Source: Planctomycetota bacterium
GTDB lineage: Bacteria; Planctomycetota; Planctomycetia; Pirellulales; Pirellulaceae
NCBI GenBank assembly: GCA_019347795.1
Contig: JAHWKS010000440.1
Span: forward strand, 1-5,652
DNA: 5,652 nucleotides
Direction: 5' to 3'
Shown here: positions 1 to 5,519 of the stretch, one piece after another
Position numbering within the stretch: the stretch's first letter is position 1
How the letters are laid out: each line of letters starts with the position of its first letter
The notes under the pieces: generated by a model
What the model saw: the letters and a program-made list of their open reading frames with translations, nothing else
The model's database searches: none
Told to the model about the DNA's origin: nothing
Program-made: the position numbers and the translations under genes

Positions 1-21
1 CTACACGACGCCTTCCGATCT
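1..21. other. Illumina sequencing adapter remnant at contig end
   Basis: The first 21 bases match the 3' end of the standard Illumina read-1 adapter with a single missing T: CTACACGACGC is followed directly by CTTCCGATCT, where the adapter has one more T between the two pieces. Immediately after it, from base 23, the sequence becomes good GH57 coding sequence (residues PEYLDRL). These bases are therefore not genomic. They happen to keep the downstream frame open, so automatic gene callers may wrongly include them in the first protein. Confidence 0.93.
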
Positions 22-22
22 C

Positions 23-994
23 CCGGAATACCTAGACCGGCTCGCATCGCTGGTACAGGCCGGCCGGGTGGAGATTATCGGCGGCGCCTTTTACGAGCCG
101 ATCCTCAGCATGATCCCCTCGCGGGACCGGATCGGACAGATCACCGGCTATCGCCATTGGTTGGAGGACCGCCTCGGCGCCAAAGTGCAGGGGATGTGGA
201 TGCCGGAGCGGGTCTGGGAGCAGTCGCTCACGCGGGACCTGGCGGACGCCGGCGTGCGGTACACGGTGCTGGACGATTTCCACTTCCGCAACGCGGGGCT
301 GGCCGACGATCAGCTTCACGGCTACTTCCTCACCGAAGACGACGGCCGGGTGCTGGCGGTTTTCCCCGGCAGCGAGCGACTGCGATACCTGATCCCCTTC
401 CGCGAGCCGCACGAGACGATCGATTACCTGCGCGGGGTGGCCGAGCAGCACCCAGGAGCCGTGATGGTCTTCGGCGACGACGGCGAGAAGTTCGGGGTCT
501 GGCCCGAGACGAAAACGCACGTCTACGACAACGGCTGGCTGCGGCGGTTCTTCGACCTCTTGGTCGAAAACCGCGATTGGCTCAAGACCGTCACCCTCGC
601 CGACGCCTTCGAGAACGTCGTGCCGGAAGGCAAGATCTATCTTCCCGACGGCAGCTATCGCGAGATGACCGAGTGGTCGCTGCCGGTCGAGCGGCAGCAT
701 GAGTACGACGGCGTGGTGCACGAGATGGAGCGCGACCCGCGCTGGCCGCGGGTCAAGTCGTTCGTCCGCGGGGGCTTCTGGCGGAACTTCAAGGTGAAGT
801 ATCCCGAGACGAATGAGATGTACGCCCGCATGATGATGGTCAGCCGCCGCTTTCAGGAGGCCGAGCAGGAGGGCGCCGGCGGCGACGTTTTCCAACTCGC
901 CCGCCGGGAGCTGTACCGGGCCCAGTGCAACTGCAGCTATTGGCACGGCGCCTTCGGCGGCGCCTATCTGCAGCACCTGCGGAACGGCGTCTAA
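23..994 (+). CDS. GH57 4-alpha-glucanotransferase/alpha-amylase, N-terminal catalytic fragment (5' partial, ends at premature stop)
   Basis: Glycoside hydrolase family 57 enzymes cleave or transfer alpha-1,4-glucan chains (maltodextrin, glycogen) by a retaining mechanism in a (beta/alpha)7 barrel, normally in the cytoplasm. Two family motifs are visible. WMPERVWEQ carries the likely nucleophile Glu (codon 206-208), and FGDDGEKFG carries the acid/base Asp (second Asp, codon 479-481). Their spacing of 91 residues equals that of Glu123 and Asp214 in the Thermococcus litoralis glucanotransferase. The frame is open back to the adapter; aligned on that enzyme, roughly 60 N-terminal residues are missing. 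GTG at 68 is an internal Val codon, not a start. The fragment ends at TAA 992-994, but homology continues in the same frame after it (HLRNGV, stop, QHLIAADNLLDK), so this is the front half of one gene. Whether it is a transferase or a hydrolase cannot be decided from sequence. Confidence 0.88.
   Translation, partial: PEYLDRLASLVQAGRVEIIGGAFYEPILSMIPSRDRIGQITGYRHWLEDRLGAKVQGMWMPERVWEQSLTRDLADAGVRYTVLDDFHFRNAGLADDQLHGYFLTEDDGRVLAVFPGSERLRYLIPFREPHETIDYLRGVAEQHPGAVMVFGDDGEKFGVWPETKTHVYDNGWLRRFFDLLVENRDWLKTVTLADAFENVVPEGKIYLPDGSYREMTEWSLPVERQHEYDGVVHEMERDPRWPRVKSFVRGGFWRNFKVKYPETNEMYARMMMVSRRFQEAEQEGAGGDVFQLARRELYRAQCNCSYWHGAFGGAYLQHLRNGV
992..994 (+). other. In-frame premature TAA interrupting the GH57 gene
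   Basis: The codons run V, TAA, Q, H, L with homology intact on both sides and no frame change. Family members commonly have an aromatic Tyr-like residue here, and one base change from TAC or TAT gives TAA. It may be a sequencing or assembly error, a real recent nonsense mutation, or (least likely) a readthrough site. rplY and ssb in this window end with TAA, so TAA is not reassigned in this organism. Confidence 0.8.
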
Positions 995-1000
995 CAGCAC

Positions 1001-2002
1001 TTGATCGCCGCCGACAACCTGTTGGACAAGGCCCTCGATCGGCCGGAGCACTACGTGGAAGCGGTCGCGGAGGACTTCAACTTCGACGCCCGGCAGGAAG
1101 TGCGGCTGACGAGCGATAAACTCGTTTGTCTCTTGGCGCCGTCGGCCGGCGGGCAGATGTACGAGCTGGATGTCCGCCCGATCCGCCATAACCTGCTGGC
1201 CACGTTCGCCCGGCGTCCCGAGTCGTACCATCGCCGCGTGCTGGCGGGGGCGAACTCCAACGGCAGCCACATCGCCAGCATCCACGATCGCGTGATCTTT
1301 AAGCAGGAGGGGCTCGATCAGCGGATCCAGTACGATCACTCGCTCCGCAAGAGCCTGATCGACCACTTCTGGGACGAGGAGGCGAGCTTGGAAGCGGTTG
1401 CGGAAGGGACGGCGATGGAACGAGGCGATTTCGCCCAAGGTCCCTACGAAGCCGTGATCCGCCGCAATCCCGACCGGATTCAAGCGCAGCTTTCCCGCAG
1501 CGGCAACGCGTGGGGCGTGCCGCTGAAGATCACCAAAGGGGTGACGGCGGAGGCCGGCGGCTCCACCCTGGAGATTGCTTACTTGATCGAAGGATTGCCG
1601 CAGGGTCGAGGGTTCCACTTCGGCGTGGAACTCAACTTCTCGGGGATGCCCGCCGGCATCGACGACCGCTACTTCTTCGGGGACGAGGGAAGCCGCCTCG
1701 GCCATCTGGGCCAGCGGCTCAACCTCAAGGACGTCCGCGAGGTGGGGCTCGCCGACGAGTGGCTGGGACTCAGCGTGCGGCTGGCGTCGAATCGTCCGAC
1801 GCACATCTGGACATTTCCCATCGAAACGGTCAGCCAGTCCGAGGGCGGCTTCGAGCTGGTTCACCAGTCCACCGTCGTGCAGCCGCACTGGCGCGTGACC
1901 GGAGATCAGGACGGCCGCTGGAGCGCCGTGATGCACCTGACGCTCGACACCGCCCAGGCCGAATCCCGCCAAGACCGCTACGCCGAAGCGGCGGCGTCGT
2001 AG
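1001..2002 (+). CDS. GH57 4-alpha-glucanotransferase, C-terminal fragment (same gene as the preceding CDS, separated by one stop codon)
   Basis: This is the direct in-frame continuation of the GH57 gene after TAA 992-994. It begins with the end of the middle helical domain (HLIAADNLLDKALDRPEHY) and then shows the C-terminal beta-sandwich typical of GH57 glucanotransferases (Pfam families once called DUF1925 and DUF1926), for example APSAGGQMYELDVRPIRHNL and GVELNFSGMP. Catalytic residues lie in the upstream fragment, so this half alone should have no activity. TTG at 1001 is only the first possible start; no Shine-Dalgarno precedes it, and independent translation is doubtful. Joined, the two halves plus the missing 5' end would give about 720 residues, a plausible full length. 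It stops at TAG, 17 bases before the stop of convergent groES. Confidence 0.8.
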   Translation: MIAADNLLDKALDRPEHYVEAVAEDFNFDARQEVRLTSDKLVCLLAPSAGGQMYELDVRPIRHNLLATFARRPESYHRRVLAGANSNGSHIASIHDRVIFKQEGLDQRIQYDHSLRKSLIDHFWDEEASLEAVAEGTAMERGDFAQGPYEAVIRRNPDRIQAQLSRSGNAWGVPLKITKGVTAEAGGSTLEIAYLIEGLPQGRGFHFGVELNFSGMPAGIDDRYFFGDEGSRLGHLGQRLNLKDVREVGLADEWLGLSVRLASNRPTHIWTFPIETVSQSEGGFELVHQSTVVQPHWRVTGDQDGRWSAVMHLTLDTAQAESRQDRYAEAAAS

Positions 2003-2019
2003 CGGCGATTGCGAGATTC

Positions 2020-2346
2020 CTACTCCTCGCCCCGCTTGTCTCGGCGGAACACGGCGACCACGTCCTCGGCCGGCACGACGAAGAGTTGGTTGTCGGCTTC
2101 GAAGTCCACGGGGATCGCGTTCTTGGGGTGGAAGAGGATCTTGTCGTACTGCCGCAAGGGAATGTCCGGGTCGTTCTCCACTTGCGTCGAAATCGCCACG
2201 ATTCGGCCTGTGATGGTGGGAATCTCCGACTCATCCGGCAGCGCAATGCCCCCCTTCGTTTCCCGCTTGGGATCGTCCTTGCGCACCAAGACCCGCGCGC
2301 CGATCGGCTCCACGTACTCCATAACCTTCGCTCGCGTCTTCGCCAT
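2020..2346 (-). CDS. groES: Co-chaperonin GroES (Cpn10), divergent and solitary
   Basis: GroES forms the heptameric lid of the GroEL folding chamber in the cytoplasm. The 108-residue product is slightly longer than the usual ~95-100. It shows the Cpn10 pattern: a first strand VEPIGARVLVRKDD (12-25), a mobile loop TKGGIALPD (30-38) whose I34-A35-L36 matches the GroEL-binding Ile-Val-Leu tripeptide, then TGRIVAIS (46-53), YDKILF (67-72) and the closing LFVVPAEDVVAVF (88-100). The usual glycine-rich segments around the roof hairpin and the VGD turn are replaced (LRQYDKILF), so it is a diverged paralogue type. The ATG at 2346 has only a weak AGG three bases upstream; Met9 (codon 2322-2320) is an alternative start. 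No groEL lies beside it, and no CIRCE inverted repeat is seen upstream. It is convergent with GH57 and divergent from rplY. Confidence 0.87.
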   Translation of the reverse strand: MAKTRAKVMEYVEPIGARVLVRKDDPKRETKGGIALPDESEIPTITGRIVAISTQVENDPDIPLRQYDKILFHPKNAIPVDFEADNQLFVVPAEDVVAVFRRDKRGEE

Positions 2347-2420
2347 GAACCTGAATCAGCGCCCACCGCCATCGGGCGGGATAGGAAGGAAAGCCCCGGC
2401 GCCCCCAACTCAACGACTTC

Positions 2421-2449
2421 AAGGTAGTCATTTTCCCGCTAAATCACAA
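2421..2449 (-). promoter_or_regulatory. Candidate sigma70-type promoter for groES
   Basis: On the minus strand a TTGTGA -35-like box (2449-2444) lies 17 bases from a TACCTT -10-like box (2426-2421), about 75 bases upstream of the groES ATG. Matches to consensus are 4/6 and 3/6. A CTTGAA (2423-2418) resembling a sigma32 -35 element overlaps it, but no matching CCCCAT -10 follows. The assignment is weak and rests on motif and position only. Confidence 0.3.
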
Positions 2450-2506
2450 TGCGGCGCCCGTTCGCAAGCCCCGGCTGAAGCGTTTTCAACGAGATTTTAC
2501 GCGGGC

Positions 2507-2535
2507 TTGCTCGCCGTGAGGGGTTGTGGCAAAAT
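2507..2535 (+). promoter_or_regulatory. Candidate promoter for the rplY-pth-rpsF operon
   Basis: TTGCTC (2507-2512) is followed after 17 bases by CAAAAT (2530-2535), preceded by TG one base before it (2527-2528), an extended -10 arrangement. The -10 matches consensus at 4/6 and the -35 at 3/6. Transcription would start near 2542, leaving a leader of roughly 37 bases before the rplY ATG. It is placed in the divergent groES-rplY gap, where a promoter is expected; the exact boxes are uncertain. Confidence 0.35.
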
Positions 2536-2578
2536 GCTGGGTTTCCCAAACTATCTACGCGCCAGGAATGTAGTTCCG

Positions 2579-3226
2579 ATGTCGGATGTCTTGCACGTTG
2601 AGGTTCGGCCGGAGCGCGGCACCCGGGCCGCCCGGAAGATGCGGGCCATAGGTCGGATTCCCGCGGTATTGTACGGCCACGGCGAAGAGAGTATTTCGCT
2701 CTCGATTGCGCACGAGGAGATCGAGTCGGCGGTGCGCCACCGCAGCCACCTGGTGAATCTGGAGGGGAGCGTCACCGAGAGCGCCCTCATCCAGTCCCTG
2801 CAGTGGGACACGTTCGGGGTGGAGATTCTGCACGTGGACCTGTACCGCGTCCGCAAGGGGGAGACGCATGAGGCGACGGTTGCGGTTCGGCTCCGCGGCG
2901 ACGCCCCCGGCGCCAAGGAAGGGGGAATCGTGCAGCAGGTGCTGCACGAGGTGGAGATCATGTGCCCCGTGGAGTCGATTCCCGACCTGTTCGAGGTCAA
3001 CATCAACGAGGTCCACATCGACGATGAGATCACAGTCAGCATCTTAGAACTGCCGCAGGGCGCCAGCCTGATCACGCCGGAAGAGGAAGTGATCGTCCGC
3101 TGCGTGGACGCCGCGAAGATGGCCGCGCCCGTGGAGGAGGAGGAAGAGGCCGTGGCGGGAGAGTCAGAGCCCGAGATCATCCGCCGCAAGGAGGAAGAGG
3201 AGGAAGGCGAGGGCGAAGGCGAGTAA
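2579..3226 (+). CDS. rplY: 50S ribosomal protein L25, Ctc/TL5 two-domain form
   Basis: bL25 binds 5S rRNA in the large ribosomal subunit; the long two-domain form is the Ctc/TL5 general-stress type. The 215-residue product has the N-terminal 5S-binding barrel (about 1-91) with the hallmarks GTRAARKMRAIGRIPAVLYG (14-33) and LQWDTFGVEILHVDLYRV (74-91). The TL5 C-terminal domain follows (about 92-178: RLRGDAPGAKEGGIVQQ, HIDDEITV, TPEEEVIVRCV). An acidic low-complexity tail made almost only of Glu, Gly, Ala and a few Arg/Lys closes it (186-215). The frame is open far upstream, but homology starts at MSDVLHVEVRPERG and an AGGA (2564-2567) sits 11 bases before this ATG, so ATG 2579 is preferred over ATG 2534. 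pth follows 30 bases downstream, the classic ctc-pth pairing. Confidence 0.93.
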   Translation: MSDVLHVEVRPERGTRAARKMRAIGRIPAVLYGHGEESISLSIAHEEIESAVRHRSHLVNLEGSVTESALIQSLQWDTFGVEILHVDLYRVRKGETHEATVAVRLRGDAPGAKEGGIVQQVLHEVEIMCPVESIPDLFEVNINEVHIDDEITVSILELPQGASLITPEEEVIVRCVDAAKMAAPVEEEEEAVAGESEPEIIRRKEEEEEGEGEGE

Positions 3227-3256
3227 CCGCGCCGCCGCGGAAGGTTGGCTGCTGGC

Positions 3257-3826
3257 ATGAAGTTAATCGTGGGGCTGGGAAATCCCGGCCGCAAATACGC
3301 CGGCACACGGCACAACGTCGGATATGAGGTGCTGGCCGAGTTGGCGCGCCGCCACGGTCAAAGCTCGCCGAAAGCGAAGTTTCAAGGCGAGGTGGTGGAG
3401 GCGGCGATCGGCGCGGAACGGGCCCTCCTGCTGACGCCGCTGACGTACATGAACCTGAGCGGCGCCAGCGTGCAGCCCGCCCGGGATTTTTATAAACTGG
3501 AGAATAGTGACATTCTGGTCGTGTGCGACGACTTCAACCTCCCGCTGGGGAAGTTGCGGACTCGCCGCAAAGGCTCGGCCGGAGGTCAAAAGGGTTTGGC
3601 CGATATCATCCGGCGGTTGGGGGACGACGAAGTGGCCCGGCTGCGGATCGGCATCGGCTCGCCCGACGAACACCGCGCCGCCGCCGACTTCGTCCTGAGC
3701 CGCTTCACCGCGGATGAGGCGGAGGCGGTCAAGCAGACGATTACACGGGCCGCAGACGCCGCGGCGGTTTGGGCGACCGACGGCGTCGAGGCGTGCATGA
3801 ACCGCTTCAATGCGGACAATCCCTAG
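3257..3826 (+). CDS. pth: Peptidyl-tRNA hydrolase (Pth1 family)
   Basis: Pth cleaves the ester bond of peptidyl-tRNAs that drop off ribosomes and so recycles tRNA. The product has 189 residues (E. coli 194). It starts MKLIVGLGNPGRKYAGTRHN, with N9 and the catalytic base H19 (E. coli N10, H20). TPLTYMNLSG (60-69) carries N66 (E. coli N68) and VVCDDFNLPLG (88-98) carries D91 (E. coli D93). The later motif normally read as GGHNG is here GGQKG (109-113), so the positions of E. coli H113 and N114 are Q111 and K112. The remaining fold (ADIIRRLG, LRIGIGSP) is normal. ATG 3257 is chosen over TTG 3245 because homology begins there and the GGAAGG Shine-Dalgarno (3239-3244) would touch the TTG. It is probably co-transcribed with rplY and rpsF. 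Confidence 0.95.
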   Translation: MKLIVGLGNPGRKYAGTRHNVGYEVLAELARRHGQSSPKAKFQGEVVEAAIGAERALLLTPLTYMNLSGASVQPARDFYKLENSDILVVCDDFNLPLGKLRTRRKGSAGGQKGLADIIRRLGDDEVARLRIGIGSPDEHRAAADFVLSRFTADEAEAVKQTITRAADAAAVWATDGVEACMNRFNADNP

Positions 3827-3854
3827 CATTTTGGCACACCGATACATTCGCGAT

Positions 3855-3861
3855 TAAGGAG
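3855..3861 (+). promoter_or_regulatory. Shine-Dalgarno fixing the rpsF start at TTG 3869
   Basis: TAAGGAG is the best ribosome binding site in the window. It ends one base before an in-frame GTG at 3863, too close to use it, and seven bases before TTG at 3869. The spacing therefore selects TTG, giving a protein that begins [13 protein letters not shown]. Confidence 0.75.
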
Positions 3862-3868
3862 AGTGATC

Positions 3869-4255
3869 TTGGCGGCAACCGTCTATGAATGTTTGTTCTT
3901 GCTGGATTCGAATCGATTCGCCCGCGACCCGCACGGCCTGCCGCAGCAGATCAACGGGTTAATCGAGGGGATCGACGGAGAGATTCTCGTCTCCCGCCTG
4001 TGGGCGGAGCAGAAGTTGGCGTATACGGTCAAGGGGCACAAGAAGGGGGTCTATTGGCTGACCTACTTTCGCGCCGACAGCCAGCGGATCAATGAGCTGA
4101 ACCGCGCCTGCCAGTTGAACGAGAGCGTCTTGCGGCACCTTGCATTGAAGGTGGATCCCCGTCTGGTCGATGCCCTCGTGGCGCATGCGACGGGACAGGC
4201 GACGGAGGAGGAAACCGAGGAGGCGGCTGAAGGGGAGCCGGTTGCGGCCGGTTAG
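3869..4255 (+). CDS. rpsF: 30S ribosomal protein S6
   Basis: bS6 is a small-subunit protein of the platform that pairs with S18 on 16S rRNA. The 128-residue product shows the S6 ferredoxin-like fold pattern: [10 protein letters not shown] (first strand), [20 protein letters not shown] (conserved tryptophan and basic strand), [13 protein letters not shown], and the closing [20 protein letters not shown], equivalent to the E. coli FRFNDAVIRSMVMRT stretch. A short acidic tail follows ([14 protein letters not shown]). The start is an uncommon TTG, selected by a strong Shine-Dalgarno seven bases upstream. pth ends 42 bases before it. ssb follows, as in many bacterial rpsF-ssb pairs, but here after a 151-base spacer with a long inverted repeat. 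Confidence 0.95.
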   Translation: MAATVYECLFLLDSNRFARDPHGLPQQINGLIEGIDGEILVSRLWAEQKLAYTVKGHKKGVYWLTYFRADSQRINELNRACQLNESVLRHLALKVDPRLVDALVAHATGQATEEETEEAAEGEPVAAG

Positions 4256-4265
4256 GATCCTCACA

Positions 4266-4319
4266 AACCCGAAACGTAAGCGAGGGTGGGTGATTCGCTC
4301 CTCGCTTACGCTTCGGGTT
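4266..4319. repeat. 20-bp near-perfect inverted repeat (REP-like palindrome) between rpsF and ssb
   Basis: The left arm AACCCGAAACGTAAGCGAGG (4266-4285) and right arm CCTCGCTTACGCTTCGGGTT (4300-4319) are reverse complements except for one A/C mismatch (4274 against 4311). They flank a 14-base loop and can fold into a very stable hairpin 10 bases after the rpsF stop. No T-run follows, so it is not a classical intrinsic terminator. I recall this arm sequence as a dispersed repeat in planctomycete genomes, but that needs a genome search. It may act as a REP/REPIN-type element that also stabilises the rpsF mRNA end or damps readthrough into ssb. Confidence 0.85.
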
Positions 4320-4330
4320 AATGTCGATGC

Positions 4331-4359
4331 TTGTCAGCGTCGGTGGAGTTTGTTAGGAT
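4331..4359 (+). promoter_or_regulatory. Candidate promoter for ssb-rplI
   Basis: TTGTCA (4331-4336, 5/6 to the -35 consensus) is spaced 17 bases from TAGGAT (4354-4359, 4/6 to the -10 consensus), with TG at 4351-4352 forming an extended -10. It lies just after the palindrome and about 47 bases before the ssb ATG. This is the best sigma70-like match I found in the window. GGATAC (4356-4361) and GTATCC (4377-4382) form a small inverted repeat overlapping the -10 and initial transcribed region. Confidence 0.5.
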
Positions 4360-4406
4360 ACGCTTGTTCACTTTTTGTATCCGCCTTGCGACTGGGAGAT
4401 TTTGCC

Positions 4407-4880
4407 ATGTCCGCCAGTTACAACCGCGTCGTCATCATGGGGAACCTCACGGCCGACATCGATCTGCGGTACACCAATACCAACACCGCCGTGACCGACG
4501 TGACGGTGGCGATCAACGACCGCCGCAAGTCGGCCTCCGGCGAATGGGTGGAGGAAACGGTCTTCGTCGATGTTACGCTCTGGGGCCGCACGGCCGAAGT
4601 CGCCAGCGAGTACCTCAGCAAAGGCTCGCCCGTCTTCATCGAAGGCCGTTTGAAGCTCGACCGGTGGGAAACGGACGGTCAAAAGCGATCCAAGCTCCGC
4701 GTGGTGTGCGAGAAGATGCAGATGGTCGGCGGCCGCGGGGAAGGAGGCGGGGGCGGGCCGCGATCCTCCCGTCCGCAGCAGCAGCGGCCGCAGTATGACG
4801 AGTCGGAATACAGTCAGCCGGTCGAGGACGTGGCGCCCTCGGGCCGCAGCGAGGGTCCGCAGGACGACATCCCCTTTTAA
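4407..4880 (+). CDS. ssb: Single-stranded DNA-binding protein
   Basis: SSB coats single-stranded DNA during replication, repair and recombination and recruits partners through its C-terminal tip. The 157-residue product has the OB-fold domain (about 1-107): [39 protein letters not shown] with W59, and [21 protein letters not shown] disordered linker rich in Gly, Gln, Ser and Pro follows (108-152), and the protein ends in the canonical acidic tip DDIPF, so the tail is complete. The ATG at 4407 has GGGAG (4394-4398) eight bases upstream. A promoter candidate of its own and the preceding hairpin suggest it can be expressed apart from rpsF. rplI follows after 34 bases. Confidence 0.97.
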   Translation: MSASYNRVVIMGNLTADIDLRYTNTNTAVTDVTVAINDRRKSASGEWVEETVFVDVTLWGRTAEVASEYLSKGSPVFIEGRLKLDRWETDGQKRSKLRVVCEKMQMVGGRGEGGGGGPRSSRPQQQRPQYDESEYSQPVEDVAPSGRSEGPQDDIPF

Positions 4881-4914
4881 TGGCAATCCACTTTTTCACC
4901 TACGATTTCGTTCC

Positions 4915-5496
4915 ATGCCCAACGCGAAGACATCCAAAAAGCACGGCGGACTTTATAAACGCCTCCCGAAAGGTCCCAATGGCGGCATTCAACTCCTGTT
5001 GATCCAGTCGGTGAGCCACTTGGGCAAGCAGGGGGACGTGGTCGAAGTGCGTCCCGGCTACGCCTACAACTATCTCTTGCCGCAGGGTCTGGCGACGATC
5101 GCCTCGGACCATCACCTGCGGATGATCGAGAAGCACAAGAGCCGGCTGGCGGAGATCGAGAAGTCGCGGCTGGCCGACCTCCGCCACCTGGCGAAAGAGC
5201 TGGAGCGGCAAAGCCTCACGATTGAGGCCAACGCCAATGATGAAGGGCATCTCTATGGCAGCGTCGCCGCGCCGGAGATCACCGCCGCCCTGAAGCAGAA
5301 CAACTTCCACATCACCAACGACCAGGTGCGGCTGGAAGGCCCGCTCAAGGAGCTCGGCCTCTACACCGTGAAAATCCACCTGCATCCCCAGGTGGACGCC
5401 GAGTTGAAGGTCTGGGTGGTGCCGACGGTTTCGGAAGAGGCGGAAGTGACGCCGCTGCCCAGGAACGAAGGAACCAGGCCAGCGGCGAGAAAGTAG
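4915..5496 (+). CDS. rplI: 50S ribosomal protein L9, with N-terminal extension
   Basis: bL9 binds 23S rRNA near the L1 stalk and reaches out from the large subunit, helping frame maintenance. The product has 193 residues against 149 in E. coli. The family signature fits at 37-60 (GKQGDVVEVRPGYAYNYLLP followed by QGLA). The long connecting helix spans about 66-100 (IEKHKSRLAEIEKSRLADLR) and the C-terminal domain about 101-173 (LYGSVAAPEITAAL, KELGLYTVKIHLHP). A basic 24-residue N-terminal extension (Lys, Arg and Gly rich) precedes the usual start, and about 18 residues trail the C domain. No in-frame start codon lies nearer the normal N-terminus, so ATG 4915 is well supported although no Shine-Dalgarno precedes it; the 34-base gap after ssb is pyrimidine-rich instead. 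The rpsR gene often found between ssb and rplI is absent. Confidence 0.95.
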   Translation: MPNAKTSKKHGGLYKRLPKGPNGGIQLLLIQSVSHLGKQGDVVEVRPGYAYNYLLPQGLATIASDHHLRMIEKHKSRLAEIEKSRLADLRHLAKELERQSLTIEANANDEGHLYGSVAAPEITAALKQNNFHITNDQVRLEGPLKELGLYTVKIHLHPQVDAELKVWVVPTVSEEAEVTPLPRNEGTRPAARK

Positions 5497-5519
5497 CGAT
5501 TTCGCAATCTCCGCATCGG

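Noticed and set aside
32..1972. A 646-codon open frame on the minus strand across the whole GH57 gene
   Set aside because: It is antisense to a gene with clear family motifs, its translation is rich in Pro, Val, His and Ala without recognisable domains, and such frames arise from GC-rich codon bias.
2003..2019. Terminator between convergent GH57 and groES
   Set aside because: Only 17 bases, without a stem followed by T-run on either strand; nearby CGCCG/CGGCG pairing is short and lies inside coding sequence.
2009..2578. Upstream extension of the rplY frame giving a 405-residue protein
   Set aside because: The extra part covers antisense groES and the intergenic region, has no L25 homology, and the family start with an AGGA site lies at 2579.
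2347..2578. CIRCE or sigma32 heat-shock control of groES
   Set aside because: No TTAGCACTC/GAGTGCTAA repeat is present, and the single CTTGAA lacks a matching -10 element.
3227..3240. CCGCG/CGCGG 5-bp hairpin touching the pth Shine-Dalgarno
   Set aside because: A short GC hairpin is common in such GC-rich sequence and only its last bases overlap the binding site; not enough to call regulation.
3827..3868. S6:S18-type autoregulatory RNA hairpin in the rpsF leader
   Set aside because: A CCG is present in the leader, but I could not build the required bulged stem from 42 bases with confidence.
5497..5519. Terminator between convergent rplI and leuD
   Set aside because: GCGA-TT-TCGC has a two-base loop and no T-run, too weak to be a terminator.
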